Positions 6,917 to 16,270 of a stretch of 24,404 nt of DNA are shown here, piece by piece. Within the stretch, counting starts at the first letter, position 1. Each line of letters begins with the position of its first letter. This stretch comes from a virus, in the IMG/VR virus record IMGVR_UViG_3300025897_000087, positions 1 through 24,404 of that record; one strand, 5' to 3'. The position numbers were made by a program, and so were the translations under genes. The notes under the pieces were generated by a model. It ran no database searches, had not been told where the DNA came from, and saw only the letters and a list, made by a program, of their open reading frames with translations.

Positions 6917-9652
6917 ATGCATAACGGATTAGAAGACAAAAGAAGGCGAAGAATTAACTTGCGCGATAGGCGAGTCGAAGAAGTCTTGCCCGAGCATTTT
7001 GCTGCGGATTATCCTAAATTTATTTCTCTGCTTGAATCATATTATGAATTTGAAAACGAAAATGACCCTACTGAACTTTTAAATCATTTGTTCGAAACAA
7101 GGGATATTACTCAAACCGACCTTGACCTTTTAGCATTTATCGAAGATGAGTTATTGCTAGGCGAAGCATACTTTGAAGGGTTCCCTGATCCTAGAGCGGC
7201 AGCGAATTTTTCTAGTATATTGTTTAGGTCTAAAGGATCAAAGTATTCTATTGAGTGGTTTTTTAGAGCATTTTTTAACGAAGACGTTGAAGTAATTTAT
7301 CCAAAGAAAAATATTTTTAATATTGGAGAATCACAAATAGGTCCTGATTCTTTAAGATATATTACCGATAATAAATTATATCAAACGTTTGCTATACTTT
7401 TAAAAACGGGACGCTCTATTTCTGAATGGAAAGACATCTACAAGTTATTTGTTCATCCGGCAGGCATGTATCTTGGTGGTTCAGTTTTAAAAATTATGAA
7501 CGAAGAACTTCAGACATTAGATTCTGCAGAAACTGGTACGAGATTAACTCCGGCATATTCTATAATCGGAGGAAGTTCAAACGAAGGTACGACTGGCACA
7601 GTAACAGTTAATGCTACAAATTCTCCGGATACGAATTTAAGATATTACATTGAACATCTATCTACTTCCCCGACAGATTTTGTTGTTCCTCGTCCACCGA
7701 CAGATTTATCTTCTGCAGGAAATATAACGATTACTTCAAATTCTGGATCTGTTGATTTAGAATATGCGTCAGATTTATTGGTCGAAGGAAATGAAGTTTT
7801 TGCTTTTAAATTGTATGATTGGGAAGGAAGGAAATTAGATTCTGCGAATATAAACATCAACGATGTCGTTCCTCAGTACACCGTTAATTTAGATGCAACT
7901 AGCATAACAGAAGGCGCTGCCATAACAGGAGAAGTAGTTTCCGACGACCCTCAAAACGAAGTAGTGACATTGTCGATTATTGGCGCATTATCAGGAAATT
8001 CGAGAATTTCTTCTCCTGGTACAGTTACAATGACCAGCAGTCCTCAACCGTTTTCTATTGCTACAACAGCAAATGCAGCTGCTCAAGGACCGCTCACTGG
8101 CCAAGTTCAAGCTTCTTCTGCGTTTGATACAGAACCTTCGGCAACTTTTACTTTAAACGATGGACCTGCTTCTTATACTTTATTTTCTCCTTCATATTTG
8201 TATAGCGAAGGGAATACAATATCTTTTAATGTTTCGGGAAGCAACGTTCCTTCTGGAACATATAAACTTAGACTTGCTGAAGAGGGTACAGCAGATAATA
8301 CAGATTTTGTTGAAGACGTTTCATCGGCGTTAAACCTATCAGTTACTACCGCTGTTAGCGGAACTTTAGGATCGACTACAGCAACTCTAACTAATACAGC
8401 AGATAATCCTGAGTGGTTTTCTGCAAAATTATACGATCCCACCAATGTTACAAAATTAGATAGTGTTACGATCAATATTGCTGGGGCGTTGACGCCAACA
8501 TATTCTGTTTCTGCGCCAGATACAGTAGAAGGAAAACAAATACCGTTTACCTTAACTCCGACTAATGCTAATGGAGAAGATGTTAGTTGGTCTTTTATTA
8601 GCGGAACCACTAACAGAATTGTGAATGGAGATTCTACAGGAACAGTTTCTTCTGTTAACGGAACAACTTCTTTTGGGGTTCGTTTGCGAGACGATGATTA
8701 TGATTATGGGGCAGGAGGAACTTCTTTAACTGTTCAAATTCAAGGCGTATCTTCTGGTAGCACAGCAACCGATACTCTTCAAGTATTAGATTCTGATGCA
8801 GTTTATACTATATCTGTTAATAACACTACACCGACCGAAGGCAATACGCTTACTTTTACAATCGGAGGAACAGATTGGAGTCAATCGCCGATTTATTTAC
8901 AGTTCGTACCCGTCGTAGGTGCGATATCAACAGCAGATTTCACAAATCCTTCCGCCGGATCTGTAGCTCCTATTAGCGCTAAGCAAGCAATTACAACTTC
9001 TGGAAACCCTGCTTCGGCATCATACACGATTGATCTTGTAGATGACGCTGTTACAGAAACAGAAAGTTTTACTGCTAAATTATATACTAGTTCTGGTTCT
9101 TCTACTCCTGTTGCAACTACGCCTACGATTACTATAAACGATGGAGTAGCAATACAAACGAGCGATGGTTATGTTATGTTTTTACCAGGAACCACTAGTG
9201 TATCAACTACTTCATCTGGAATTACTTCGGTACTTGATTTTAACGCTGATGGCACGTTTGTAGTAGGATTTCCAAGCGCTCCTACAACAGGTCAGACAGA
9301 AGCATACGCTCCTCCTGAAGACCTAATGGGTCCGTGGGAAGGTCGTTGGTGCACTGGATCATTTGGAAGTCAATACCAGATAAACGTTTCGGCGATTGCT
9401 TCCGGTGAAGCGCGTTTTGATACGGGTATAGGAACAGGAAATAACGATTCTTTTAGTACTTGGATTGGTTTAGATACTGATCGAGAATTTACCGCTGCTC
9501 TCTCAGCAACCGATAGTTTTCAAGAAAACGGGTCAGTCTCATATGAAATCCACATCAAAACCTGGGATGGCACTGGGGGCAATTTAGGTGCTGGCACTAC
9601 TGTTATGCAAAAAACATATAACGTCAATCTTGAAGCTAGGAGAGGATCATAA
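6917..9652 (+). CDS. Large virion structural protein with five alternating Calx-beta/Ig-like repeats
   Basis: The protein has 911 residues. Residues 1-200 form a conserved mixed helical domain (RRVEEVLPEHFAADYPKFIS, GSKYSIEWFFRAFF, LYKLFVHPAG-like end) that I associate with marine T4-like structural proteins. It probably docks the protein to the tail or baseplate. Residues 213-743 hold five repeats in the order A-B-A-B-A. Type A carries an EGN...FTAKLY pattern typical of Calx-beta domains. Type B resembles the last domain of gp15. Residues 745-911 form a separate beta-rich end domain with PWEGRWCTGSFGSQY and a WIGLDTDREF stretch. No Shine-Dalgarno is visible before the ATG, and there is no other in-frame ATG before residue 184. 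The stop overlaps the next start (TAATG). The role is inferred as a long projection such as a fibre. Confidence 0.8.
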   Translation: MHNGLEDKRRRRINLRDRRVEEVLPEHFAADYPKFISLLESYYEFENENDPTELLNHLFETRDITQTDLDLLAFIEDELLLGEAYFEGFPDPRAAANFSSILFRSKGSKYSIEWFFRAFFNEDVEVIYPKKNIFNIGESQIGPDSLRYITDNKLYQTFAILLKTGRSISEWKDIYKLFVHPAGMYLGGSVLKIMNEELQTLDSAETGTRLTPAYSIIGGSSNEGTTGTVTVNATNSPDTNLRYYIEHLSTSPTDFVVPRPPTDLSSAGNITITSNSGSVDLEYASDLLVEGNEVFAFKLYDWEGRKLDSANININDVVPQYTVNLDATSITEGAAITGEVVSDDPQNEVVTLSIIGALSGNSRISSPGTVTMTSSPQPFSIATTANAAAQGPLTGQVQASSAFDTEPSATFTLNDGPASYTLFSPSYLYSEGNTISFNVSGSNVPSGTYKLRLAEEGTADNTDFVEDVSSALNLSVTTAVSGTLGSTTATLTNTADNPEWFSAKLYDPTNVTKLDSVTINIAGALTPTYSVSAPDTVEGKQIPFTLTPTNANGEDVSWSFISGTTNRIVNGDSTGTVSSVNGTTSFGVRLRDDDYDYGAGGTSLTVQIQGVSSGSTATDTLQVLDSDAVYTISVNNTTPTEGNTLTFTIGGTDWSQSPIYLQFVPVVGAISTADFTNPSAGSVAPISAKQAITTSGNPASASYTIDLVDDAVTETESFTAKLYTSSGSSTPVATTPTITINDGVAIQTSDGYVMFLPGTTSVSTTSSGITSVLDFNADGTFVVGFPSAPTTGQTEAYAPPEDLMGPWEGRWCTGSFGSQYQINVSAIASGEARFDTGIGTGNNDSFSTWIGLDTDREFTAALSATDSFQENGSVSYEIHIKTWDGTGGNLGAGTTVMQKTYNVNLEARRGS
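7553..9145 (+). repeat. Five protein-level Ig/Calx-beta repeats, order A-B-A-B-A
   Basis: Repeats of about 100 residues begin at 7553 (A), 7874 (B), 8171 (A), 8495 (B) and 8798 (A). Type A units start with a YS/YT strand and an EG turn. Two of them end in FxAKLY, then LDS or ATT, then a TINI or TITIN strand, and the first has the close variant FAFKLY with NININ. Type B units start YTV/YSV, contain SI or SF after VTL/VSW and an NSRI/NRI turn, and end near a FTLND or LQVLD strand. Similarity is at protein level. No long exact DNA repeat is obvious. Confidence 0.7.
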
Positions 9653-10233
9653 TGGCAGTTGAATTTATAAGTTATCTCGGAGGCGACTATGGTAGCGGAT
9701 CCAGTTTTCTTCCTTTCTACTCGACTGGCGTTGATCATCAATTAGGAATAGTTTTCCATGGCAGCTCTGGCGCTGGTAATAACCTTAGTGAGACTACAGA
9801 TCAGAATGCTGTTGCAAGAGAAAGAGGAACCTGGAGATACGAAAAATCTACTCCTAATCCCTCCTTTAACGATTTAGATGAAATTCAAGATAACTATGTT
9901 AAAAATCCGATGATAGATTCTTTGAATTTTGATAACATTTGGATATATGCAGAAGAAATCGCTACACCTGCTGCCGAATCACCCCTCCAAGGCGGCAACA
10001 GCGGATGGGATGTTAATAATGCTGGGTTGGACCAATGGATCTCAATGGGCGCTCAGACCCGCTCTTGGACATTTAGTAGAAGCGCTGCAAATACCTCGTC
10101 CGAGGTTTACATCGGCACTTTAAAATTTTATTTCGTAGAAAGCGTCTCAACACCGACAACAGATCCTTCAACAGGAGTTACGAATGAGACTTATTTCGGA
10201 CAAGTTCAATTGACGTTAGGAGCATTAGTATAA
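9652..10233 (+). CDS. Beta-rich virion protein of unknown function
   Basis: The 193-residue protein begins MAVEFISYLGGDYGSGSSF and is rich in Gly, Ser, Thr and aromatic residues. It has no membrane segment, signal peptide or enzymatic motif that I can identify. Alternating hydrophobic strands at the C-terminus (VYIGTLKFYFVESV and TYFGQVQLTLGALV) suggest a beta-sandwich. The start overlaps the stop of the 911-residue gene (TAATG), with a strong AGGAGAGGA just upstream. The stop overlaps the small-terminase start in the same way. Tight coupling to a large structural gene suggests a partner or cap protein of that projection. I do not recognise the family. Confidence 0.78.
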   Translation: MAVEFISYLGGDYGSGSSFLPFYSTGVDHQLGIVFHGSSGAGNNLSETTDQNAVARERGTWRYEKSTPNPSFNDLDEIQDNYVKNPMIDSLNFDNIWIYAEEIATPAAESPLQGGNSGWDVNNAGLDQWISMGAQTRSWTFSRSAANTSSEVYIGTLKFYFVESVSTPTTDPSTGVTNETYFGQVQLTLGALV

Positions 10234-10598
10234 TGAAACATAACGACAAAGATACGCCCGAAGATAAAGTAGATTACGATTATGATTACTCTCGTTCGAC
10301 TTATTACGAACTCATAGAGAAAGGAAAAGAATCGCTTGACCTTATGATTGAGGTTGCGCGTGAATCAGAACACCCTCGTGCTTTCGAAGTTTTAGCAGGT
10401 ATGGTAAAAAACATATCTGATGTGAATGACAGGTTGATGGATCTGAATAAGAAACAAAAAGAAATGAAAGCGCCTGGCAAAAACGAAGCAAAACAAATTA
10501 CAAATAATAATGTGTTTTTAGGAAGCACAACTGATCTACAAAAATTATTACGTAATGAGGAAAAGGTGATTGATGCAGACAGCGTCGAGAATGATTAA
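10233..10598 (+). CDS. gp16: Terminase small subunit gp16
   Basis: The 121-residue protein matches T4-like gp16 in position directly before gp17 and in character. It is a charged helical protein with a central segment ARESEHPRAFEVLAGMVKNI followed by a coiled-coil-like VNDRLMDLNKKQKEMK. The end is NNNVFLGSTTDLQKLL, a pattern I associate with small terminases of this group. It should assemble as a ring that recognises phage DNA and stimulates the gp17 motor. It is shorter than T4 gp16 (164 residues). AGGAG lies ten bases before the ATG, which overlaps the previous stop as TAATG. Its 3' end overlaps the gp17 reading frame. Confidence 0.9.
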   Translation: MKHNDKDTPEDKVDYDYDYSRSTYYELIEKGKESLDLMIEVARESEHPRAFEVLAGMVKNISDVNDRLMDLNKKQKEMKAPGKNEAKQITNNNVFLGSTTDLQKLLRNEEKVIDADSVEND

Positions 10599-12213
10599 TG
10601 TAAACGAAACTTATCTTGGAAATATAAATGTTAAACGCGATGGTATCGTACAAGAATGGTCTCAAGAGCAAGTTCAAGAGTATGCAAAATGCATGGGGTC
10701 TCCCGAATATTTTGCGAGAGAATATATTAAAATCATCTCTTTGGACAAAGGACTTGTTCCATTTAGTCTTTACGACTATCAGAAAAACATGTTCAAACAT
10801 TTCAACGATAATCGTTTTAGCATCGTACTTGCTTGTCGACAATCTGGTAAATCGATATCTTCGGTTGCATACTTACTCTGGTACGCTATATTCAATTCCG
10901 AAAAAACAATCGCCATATTGGCGAATAAAGGATCTACTTCCAGAGAAATGCTCGCGCGTATTACTCTTATGTTGGAAAACCTTCCATTTTTCTTGCAACC
11001 AGGTTGTAAAACTCTTAATAAAGGTTCCATCGAGTTTTCTAATAATTCTAGGATTGTTGCTGCTGCTACCAGCGGTTCTTCTATTCGGGGTATGTCTGTT
11101 AATCTCCTCTATCTCGATGAGTTTGCTTTTGTTGAGCGAGCAGCTGAATTCTACACTTCAACGTATCCTGTTATCTCCTCAGGAGTAGACACTAAAGTAA
11201 TTATTACCTCTACTGCCAATGGTATTGGAAACACTTTTCATAAAATATGGGAAGGCGCTGTTCAACAAACAAACGAATACAAATCTTTTAGAGTAGACTG
11301 GTGGGACGTTCCTGGAAGAGACGAGAAATGGAAACTAGAAACTGTAAACAATACCTCTCAATTACAGTTTGATCAAGAATTCGGTAACACGTTTTTTGGT
11401 ACAGGCAATACTCTAATAAACGCTGAAACACTCCTTTCCTTGCGGGCAGGAGTGCCCCAGCGGGTCTTAGAGGGCGGTCTTTTGTTAGTTTACAAAGAAC
11501 CTTGCGCAAAGCACGAGTACATCATGACCGTAGATGTCTCGAAAGGAAGAGGTCAGGATTACTCTACGTTCAATGTCATAGACATTACGACACGCCCTTT
11601 TGAGCAAGTGGCAGTGTATCGGAATAACAATATATCTCCAATACTCTTCCCTAATATTATCTATAAGTATGCTACTGTTTACAATCAAGCATATGTGATT
11701 ATTGAAGCAAACGATCAGGGATCATTAACTTGCGCTGGGTTGTATTACGATTTAGAATATGAGAATACGCACGTTTCTTCTGCTATTAAATCTTCTCATA
11801 TTGGCGTTGAAATGAACAAACGAGTTAAAAGAATTGGGTGTTCTGGGATAAAAGATATCCTAGAAGAAAATAAAATGACTATTCATGATGAAGAAACTAT
11901 ATTAGAAATATCAACATTTGTCGCTTCTGGTTCTTCGTATGAAGCGAGTCAAGGCAATCATGATGATTTAATGATGAACCTTGTTATGTTTGGTTACTAT
12001 GCTATGACAGAACAATTTATTAATATGACAGACGTTAACATAAAAGAAACGTTGTATAAAGAAAAGATGAAAGCGATTGAAGATGACGTAGTTCCTTTTG
12101 GTTTTGTTGATGATGGTTCAGAATTTATTGAACACATAGTTACTCGAGAAGAAATGGAACGTTTAGAATGGTCTTTGCCTATTTTAGAACAAGAACTTGA
12201 TTTTTATAAATAA
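10573..12213 (+). CDS. gp17: Terminase large subunit gp17, packaging ATPase and nuclease
   Basis: This is the DNA-packaging motor (546 residues from the ATG at 10573, T4 610). Walker A is CRQSGKS at residues 88-94. Walker B is LLYLDE at about 178-183, and the coupling motif TSTANG follows near 213-218. The C-terminal RNase H-like nuclease has its acidic residues at Asp321 (MTVDVSKGRGQD), Glu378 (IIEAND) and the HDD at 463-465. All key residues are present, so it should be active. The start is uncertain. AAGG at 10563 favours 10573 (TTG just before it at 10570), while the ATG at 10591 would reduce the overlap with gp16 to 8 bases. The end contains the late promoter box for the sheath gene. Confidence 0.96.
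   Translation: MQTASRMINVNETYLGNINVKRDGIVQEWSQEQVQEYAKCMGSPEYFAREYIKIISLDKGLVPFSLYDYQKNMFKHFNDNRFSIVLACRQSGKSISSVAYLLWYAIFNSEKTIAILANKGSTSREMLARITLMLENLPFFLQPGCKTLNKGSIEFSNNSRIVAAATSGSSIRGMSVNLLYLDEFAFVERAAEFYTSTYPVISSGVDTKVIITSTANGIGNTFHKIWEGAVQQTNEYKSFRVDWWDVPGRDEKWKLETVNNTSQLQFDQEFGNTFFGTGNTLINAETLLSLRAGVPQRVLEGGLLLVYKEPCAKHEYIMTVDVSKGRGQDYSTFNVIDITTRPFEQVAVYRNNNISPILFPNIIYKYATVYNQAYVIIEANDQGSLTCAGLYYDLEYENTHVSSAIKSSHIGVEMNKRVKRIGCSGIKDILEENKMTIHDEETILEISTFVASGSSYEASQGNHDDLMMNLVMFGYYAMTEQFINMTDVNIKETLYKEKMKAIEDDVVPFGFVDDGSEFIEHIVTREEMERLEWSLPILEQELDFYK
12205..12212 (+). promoter_or_regulatory. T4-type late promoter box TATAAATA before the sheath gene
   Basis: An exact late box overlaps the last codons and stop of gp17. 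The predicted transcript start is near 12218, giving a leader of about 58 bases before gp18. It would drive high late expression of sheath and tube. Confidence 0.8.
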
Positions 12214-12275
12214 ATACAATTGAGATTTATACCGTATTATGTTTTCAGATAAGCAAATGACAAAAGGAAACGACT

Positions 12276-13991
12276 ATGGCAACCATACCAAGTGAGTCTC
12301 CCAACATTCTAGTCAAAGAAATTGACTTAACTGGGCAGGTACCAGGAGTCACTACTAGCACTGGAGCGTTCGTAGGAGAATATTCATGGGGTCCAACAAA
12401 TACTCCTGTTCTAGTTGGTAATGAAGCGCAACTAGCAGAAACGTTTGGTGCGCCCGGATTAGATTCAGCAGTATCTAGTAGAGATTTTTTAACCGGAGCA
12501 TATTTTCTAAAATATTCTGGCAGTTTATACAATGTTAGAGGAGTAGGAGCAGGCGCTACAAATTCGACTAATGCTGGATCGGCACAACTAATCGAAAATA
12601 GAACAGACTGGGAAACTGACGAACCCACTACTGGCGATTTTCATGCTAAATACCCAGGAAGTGTTGGTAACTCATTAGCAATTAAAGTTTGTTCAGGATC
12701 GTCAAACTTTGCCACATTTAATGCTGGAGTAGATTCTGCATTTGATGGACAACCAGAATCTTCTGTGTTTGTAAAACAATCGCAAGGCGTTACGACAAAT
12801 ACTATTTTTGACGAAATGCATATTGCGGTTGTTGATAGTGGCGGTGTGTTTACTGGGTCTCCTGGCACTGTTCTGGAAACATTTCCTTTTGTCTCTGCAG
12901 CAAACGACGCTAAAGCGCCAGATGGCAGCACAAATTATGCAAAAGATGTAATTAACGCTGCTTCCGAATATGTTTGGTGTCGTACTATTACTGGCGTTAC
13001 TGGATTTGGCGAAACTTCCACAAATATCGTTGGTTCAAATACCGACGCTAATACAAGTTTTGCATTGGGATCTGGATTAACCGGAACATATAGCGCGTCT
13101 TCGGTTCAATCTGGTTACGACGAATTTAATGACGGAGATAATATTCAGGTAGATTTTTTAATTACGCCTGGACAAGATACTACGGCGGACGTAACGACAG
13201 TAGCGAATGACCTTATTTCTATAGCAGAAGGTCCGTCTAGAAGAGATTGTGTTGTAACTGTTTCTCCAGGGTTAGATGATTGCGTTTCTCTTTCTCCTGC
13301 CGCTGCTACAAATGCAGTCAATCTTTGCGCTAACACTGTAACTCGAAGCAACTATACAATCTTCGATAATAACTGGTTGAAGGTTTATGACAAGTATCGC
13401 GATCAATATGTTTATATTCCAGCATCTTCTTCAACAGCAGGATTAATGGCTGCAGGCGATTTAACTGCAGATCCATGGTTCTCTCCTGCTGGTCAGAGGA
13501 GAGGAAGATATTTGGGTGTGACTGCTTTAGCATATAACGCTGATCGAGTTGGAAGAGATTTGTTGTATAAAAACGGTGTTAACCCAATTGTTAATCTACC
13601 TGGGCAAGGCGTTTTGCTTTATGGAGATAAAACGTTCCAGAACAGACCTTCTGCGTTCGATCGAATTAATGTTCGAAGATTGTTTTTAACAATTGAAAGA
13701 GCGATTAAAGGCGCAGCACAAAACGTGCTGTTTGAACTTAACGATGAATTTACTCGTGCTGAATTTGTCAACGTTGTAGAACCTTTCTTAAGAGAAGTTA
13801 AAGGAAGGCGAGGCATTACAGATTTCAGAGTTGTTTGTGACGAAACGAATAACACGCCATCTGTAATTGACGCAAACAGATTTGTTGCTAGTATCTTCAT
13901 TAAACCTGCACGTTCCATCAACTACATCACTCTTAACTTTGTTGCTGTAAGAAGCGGAGTTGAGTTTGAAGAAGTAGTCGGCACAGTTTAA
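12276..13991 (+). CDS. gp18: Contractile tail sheath protein gp18
   Basis: The 571-residue protein matches the T4-like tail sheath. The N-terminus SPNILVKEIDLTGQVPGVTT, then GAFVGEYSWGPTNTPVLV and RDFLTGAYFLKYSGSLYNVR, is characteristic. So are the C-terminal NVRRLFLTIERAIKGAAQNV and NDEFTRAEFVNVVEPFLREV stretches, which form the conserved inner domain. T4 gp18 has 659 residues. The deficit is most likely in the outer, variable protrusion domains. The protein polymerises around the gp19 tube and contracts to drive it into the host. AAAAGGAAA lies about ten bases before the ATG. The gene is led by its own late promoter and followed after 11 bases by the tube gene. Confidence 0.96.
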   Translation: MATIPSESPNILVKEIDLTGQVPGVTTSTGAFVGEYSWGPTNTPVLVGNEAQLAETFGAPGLDSAVSSRDFLTGAYFLKYSGSLYNVRGVGAGATNSTNAGSAQLIENRTDWETDEPTTGDFHAKYPGSVGNSLAIKVCSGSSNFATFNAGVDSAFDGQPESSVFVKQSQGVTTNTIFDEMHIAVVDSGGVFTGSPGTVLETFPFVSAANDAKAPDGSTNYAKDVINAASEYVWCRTITGVTGFGETSTNIVGSNTDANTSFALGSGLTGTYSASSVQSGYDEFNDGDNIQVDFLITPGQDTTADVTTVANDLISIAEGPSRRDCVVTVSPGLDDCVSLSPAAATNAVNLCANTVTRSNYTIFDNNWLKVYDKYRDQYVYIPASSSTAGLMAAGDLTADPWFSPAGQRRGRYLGVTALAYNADRVGRDLLYKNGVNPIVNLPGQGVLLYGDKTFQNRPSAFDRINVRRLFLTIERAIKGAAQNVLFELNDEFTRAEFVNVVEPFLREVKGRRGITDFRVVCDETNNTPSVIDANRFVASIFIKPARSINYITLNFVAVRSGVEFEEVVGTV

Positions 13992-14002
13992 GGAGAACAT
14001 AA

Positions 14003-14530
14003 ATGGCAATTTTAGGAGTCGACGACTTTAAAGCAAAACTACGCGGTGGTGGCGCTCGTGCAAATTTATTCAAAGCAACGTTAAATTTCCCTCAGTACGC
14101 TGGGGGAGATGTTGAACTTTCTTCGTTTATGTGTCGAGCAGCACAACTTCCGGAATCAACGACTAATATCATCAACATTCCTTTTCGTGGTAGAGAGTTA
14201 AAAATCGCAGGCGATAGAACGTTTGCCGATTGGAACGTTACTATCATGAACGACACTGATTTTAGTGTAAGAGACGCGATGGAAAGGTGGTTGAATGGAA
14301 TTAATGCGCATAGTGCTAATACTGGATTAGTAAATCCCGTAGACTATCAAGCGGATCTTATCGTAGAACAACTTGATCGCGATGAGTCTGTGGTTAAAAG
14401 ATATGATTTCCGAGGAGCGTTTCCTATTTCGGTGGGTCAGGTTCAGTTAGATTATGCGCAGGTGGGAGAAATTGAAACTTTTGATGTAGTATTTGCAGTA
14501 CAGTACTGGGAAAGTAACACCACATCATAA
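14003..14530 (+). CDS. gp19: Tail tube protein gp19
   Basis: The 175-residue protein fits T4 gp19 (163 residues), which stacks as hexamers to form the inner tail tube. Visible features are GVDDFKAKLRGGGARANLFK at the N-terminus, the FMCRAAQLPES strand, IPFRGRELKIAGDRTFADW and the closing GEIETFDVVFAVQYWES. A strong TAAGGAG, which overlaps the sheath stop, precedes the ATG by about eight bases. The position directly after the sheath is as in T4. A terminator hairpin follows ten bases after the stop, so sheath and tube probably form one highly expressed late transcript. Confidence 0.95.
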   Translation: MAILGVDDFKAKLRGGGARANLFKATLNFPQYAGGDVELSSFMCRAAQLPESTTNIINIPFRGRELKIAGDRTFADWNVTIMNDTDFSVRDAMERWLNGINAHSANTGLVNPVDYQADLIVEQLDRDESVVKRYDFRGAFPISVGQVQLDYAQVGEIETFDVVFAVQYWESNTTS

Positions 14531-14532
14531 GC

Positions 14533-14540
14533 TCTAAATA
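14533..14540 (+). promoter_or_regulatory. Near-match late promoter box TCTAAATA before the portal gene
   Basis: There is one mismatch (C for A at position 2) to TATAAATA. It lies in the only gap between tube and portal and ends where the terminator stem begins. A transcript from it would start near 14546, inside the left arm of the hairpin, with a leader of about 35 bases. Its activity is uncertain because of the mismatch. Confidence 0.4.
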
Positions 14541-14570
14541 ACGGGGGAGAGATCCCCCGTTTAATTTTTT
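14540..14570 (+). terminator. Rho-independent terminator after the tube gene
   Basis: The stem is AACGGGGG (14540-14547) pairing with CCCCCGTT (14554-14561), with a six-base loop AGAGAT. It is followed by TAATTTTTT. The strong G-C stem and T-tract are classic. It would limit read-through from the sheath/tube transcript into the portal gene. Confidence 0.88.
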
Positions 14571-14580
14571 AGGAATATTC

Positions 14581-16270
14581 ATGGCAGACGATAACGTACT
14601 CAAATTATTTGGTTTTGAAATTAAAAGACCGTCTAAAGAAAAGGCAGGGGACAAATCGTTACGTTCTGTCGTGCCTCCTACTGACGACGATGGTGCAGGA
14701 TATGTAACTGCTGCTGCTGGTCATTATGGCCAGTATATTAATATGGACGGTGATCAATCAAAAGATAATCATCAACTTATTATGCGTTATCGTGGCGTCT
14801 CTATGAATCCTGAAGTTGATATGGCAATTGAAGAAATTGTAAACGAAACAATATCTGCTTCAGAACTTAGAAGTTCCGTTGAAATATCTTTAGAAGACGT
14901 TGAAACTACCAATAGAATTAAAAAACTTATATCAGAAGAATTTGACAATGTTATAGCAATGTTGAAATTTAACGAACTTGGGCATGATATTTTTAGGTCA
15001 TGGTATGTAGACGGAAGAATTTATTATCACCTTATGGTTAACGAATCTAACCTTAAGGCAGGAATTCAAGAAATACGAAATATTGATTCTTCTAAAATGC
15101 GAAAAGTTAAACAGGTAAAATATAAAAAAGATCCTAAGACTAATGCTAAAATAGTAGATCATATAGACGAGTTTTATATTTACGAAGAAAGACCTGGTTC
15201 TATGACCAGCGCAGTTAAATTTTCAGTAGATGCTATTCAGTATACCACTTCTGGTATGCTCGACGAAACTAAAAAGAAAGTCGTATCTCATTTACACAAG
15301 TCACTAAAAGCAATTAATCAGTTGCGTATGATGGAAGACTCTCTGGTCATCTATCGTCTCGCGCGTGCACCAGAAAGGCGTATCTTTTATATTGATGTAG
15401 GTAACTTGCCTCGTGGTAAGTCTGAACAATATATGAAAGATATTATGGCTAAGTATCGTAACAAATTGGTATACGACGCGAACACTGGCGAACTTAAAGA
15501 TGATCGCAAACATATGTCGATGCTTGAAGATTTCTGGTTACCACGTCGAGAAGGTGGTCGCGGTACAGAAATTTCTACTCTTCCTGGTGGCGATAACCTT
15601 GGTCAGATTGACGATATCATTTATTTCCAAAAGAGATTATATCGTGCATTGAATGTTCCTGTCAATCGTTTGGAACAAGAAGCGCAGTTTTCTTTAGGAA
15701 GGTCTGCAGAAATTAGTCGAGACGAAGTTAAGTTTCAAAAGTTTATTGATAGATTGCGTCGGCGCTTTTCACAAGTATTTCTTGGTATTCTTAAAAAACA
15801 ACTTATCTTAAAAGGCGTTTGTACTGAACAGGATTGGAACAACTGGAAAAATGATATCGTCGTTGATTTCGTAAAAGATAATCATTTTTCAGAATTAAAA
15901 GAAGCAGAAATTCTTAGAGATAGGTTGGGACTGTTAGCAGAAGCAGAACCTTTTGTCGGTCAATATGTTTCTAAAGAATGGATTTGGAGAAATGTTTTAC
16001 GATTATCTGCCGAAGACATTGAAGAAGTTAAAACCCAAATTGATGGCGAAATTGATGCGGGAGAAGTTCCAGATCCTATGGAACCAGAACCAGAACCAGA
16101 ACCAGAAGAAGAAGAACCGAAACCCGAACCGCCTAAAACGCCGCCACAACAAGTTCATATTAATGTTAATGGCGGTAAACCCGAATCTAAGAAAAATAAA
16201 AAAGAACAATATGTACCCTCTCAAGAAGATGAATTGGTTGAAGAGTTGACGAGGTATATGGCAAAAGCAA

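Noticed and set aside
8173-8610. Minus-strand ORF of 145 codons in the repeat region
   Set aside because: Same reason: it is opposite the Calx-beta-like repeats, with no start signal and no domain.
10623-10630. TATAAATG, a near late-promoter box
   Set aside because: It is inside gp17 with one mismatch at the last base and no gene start nearby. Chance matches are expected in AT-rich DNA.
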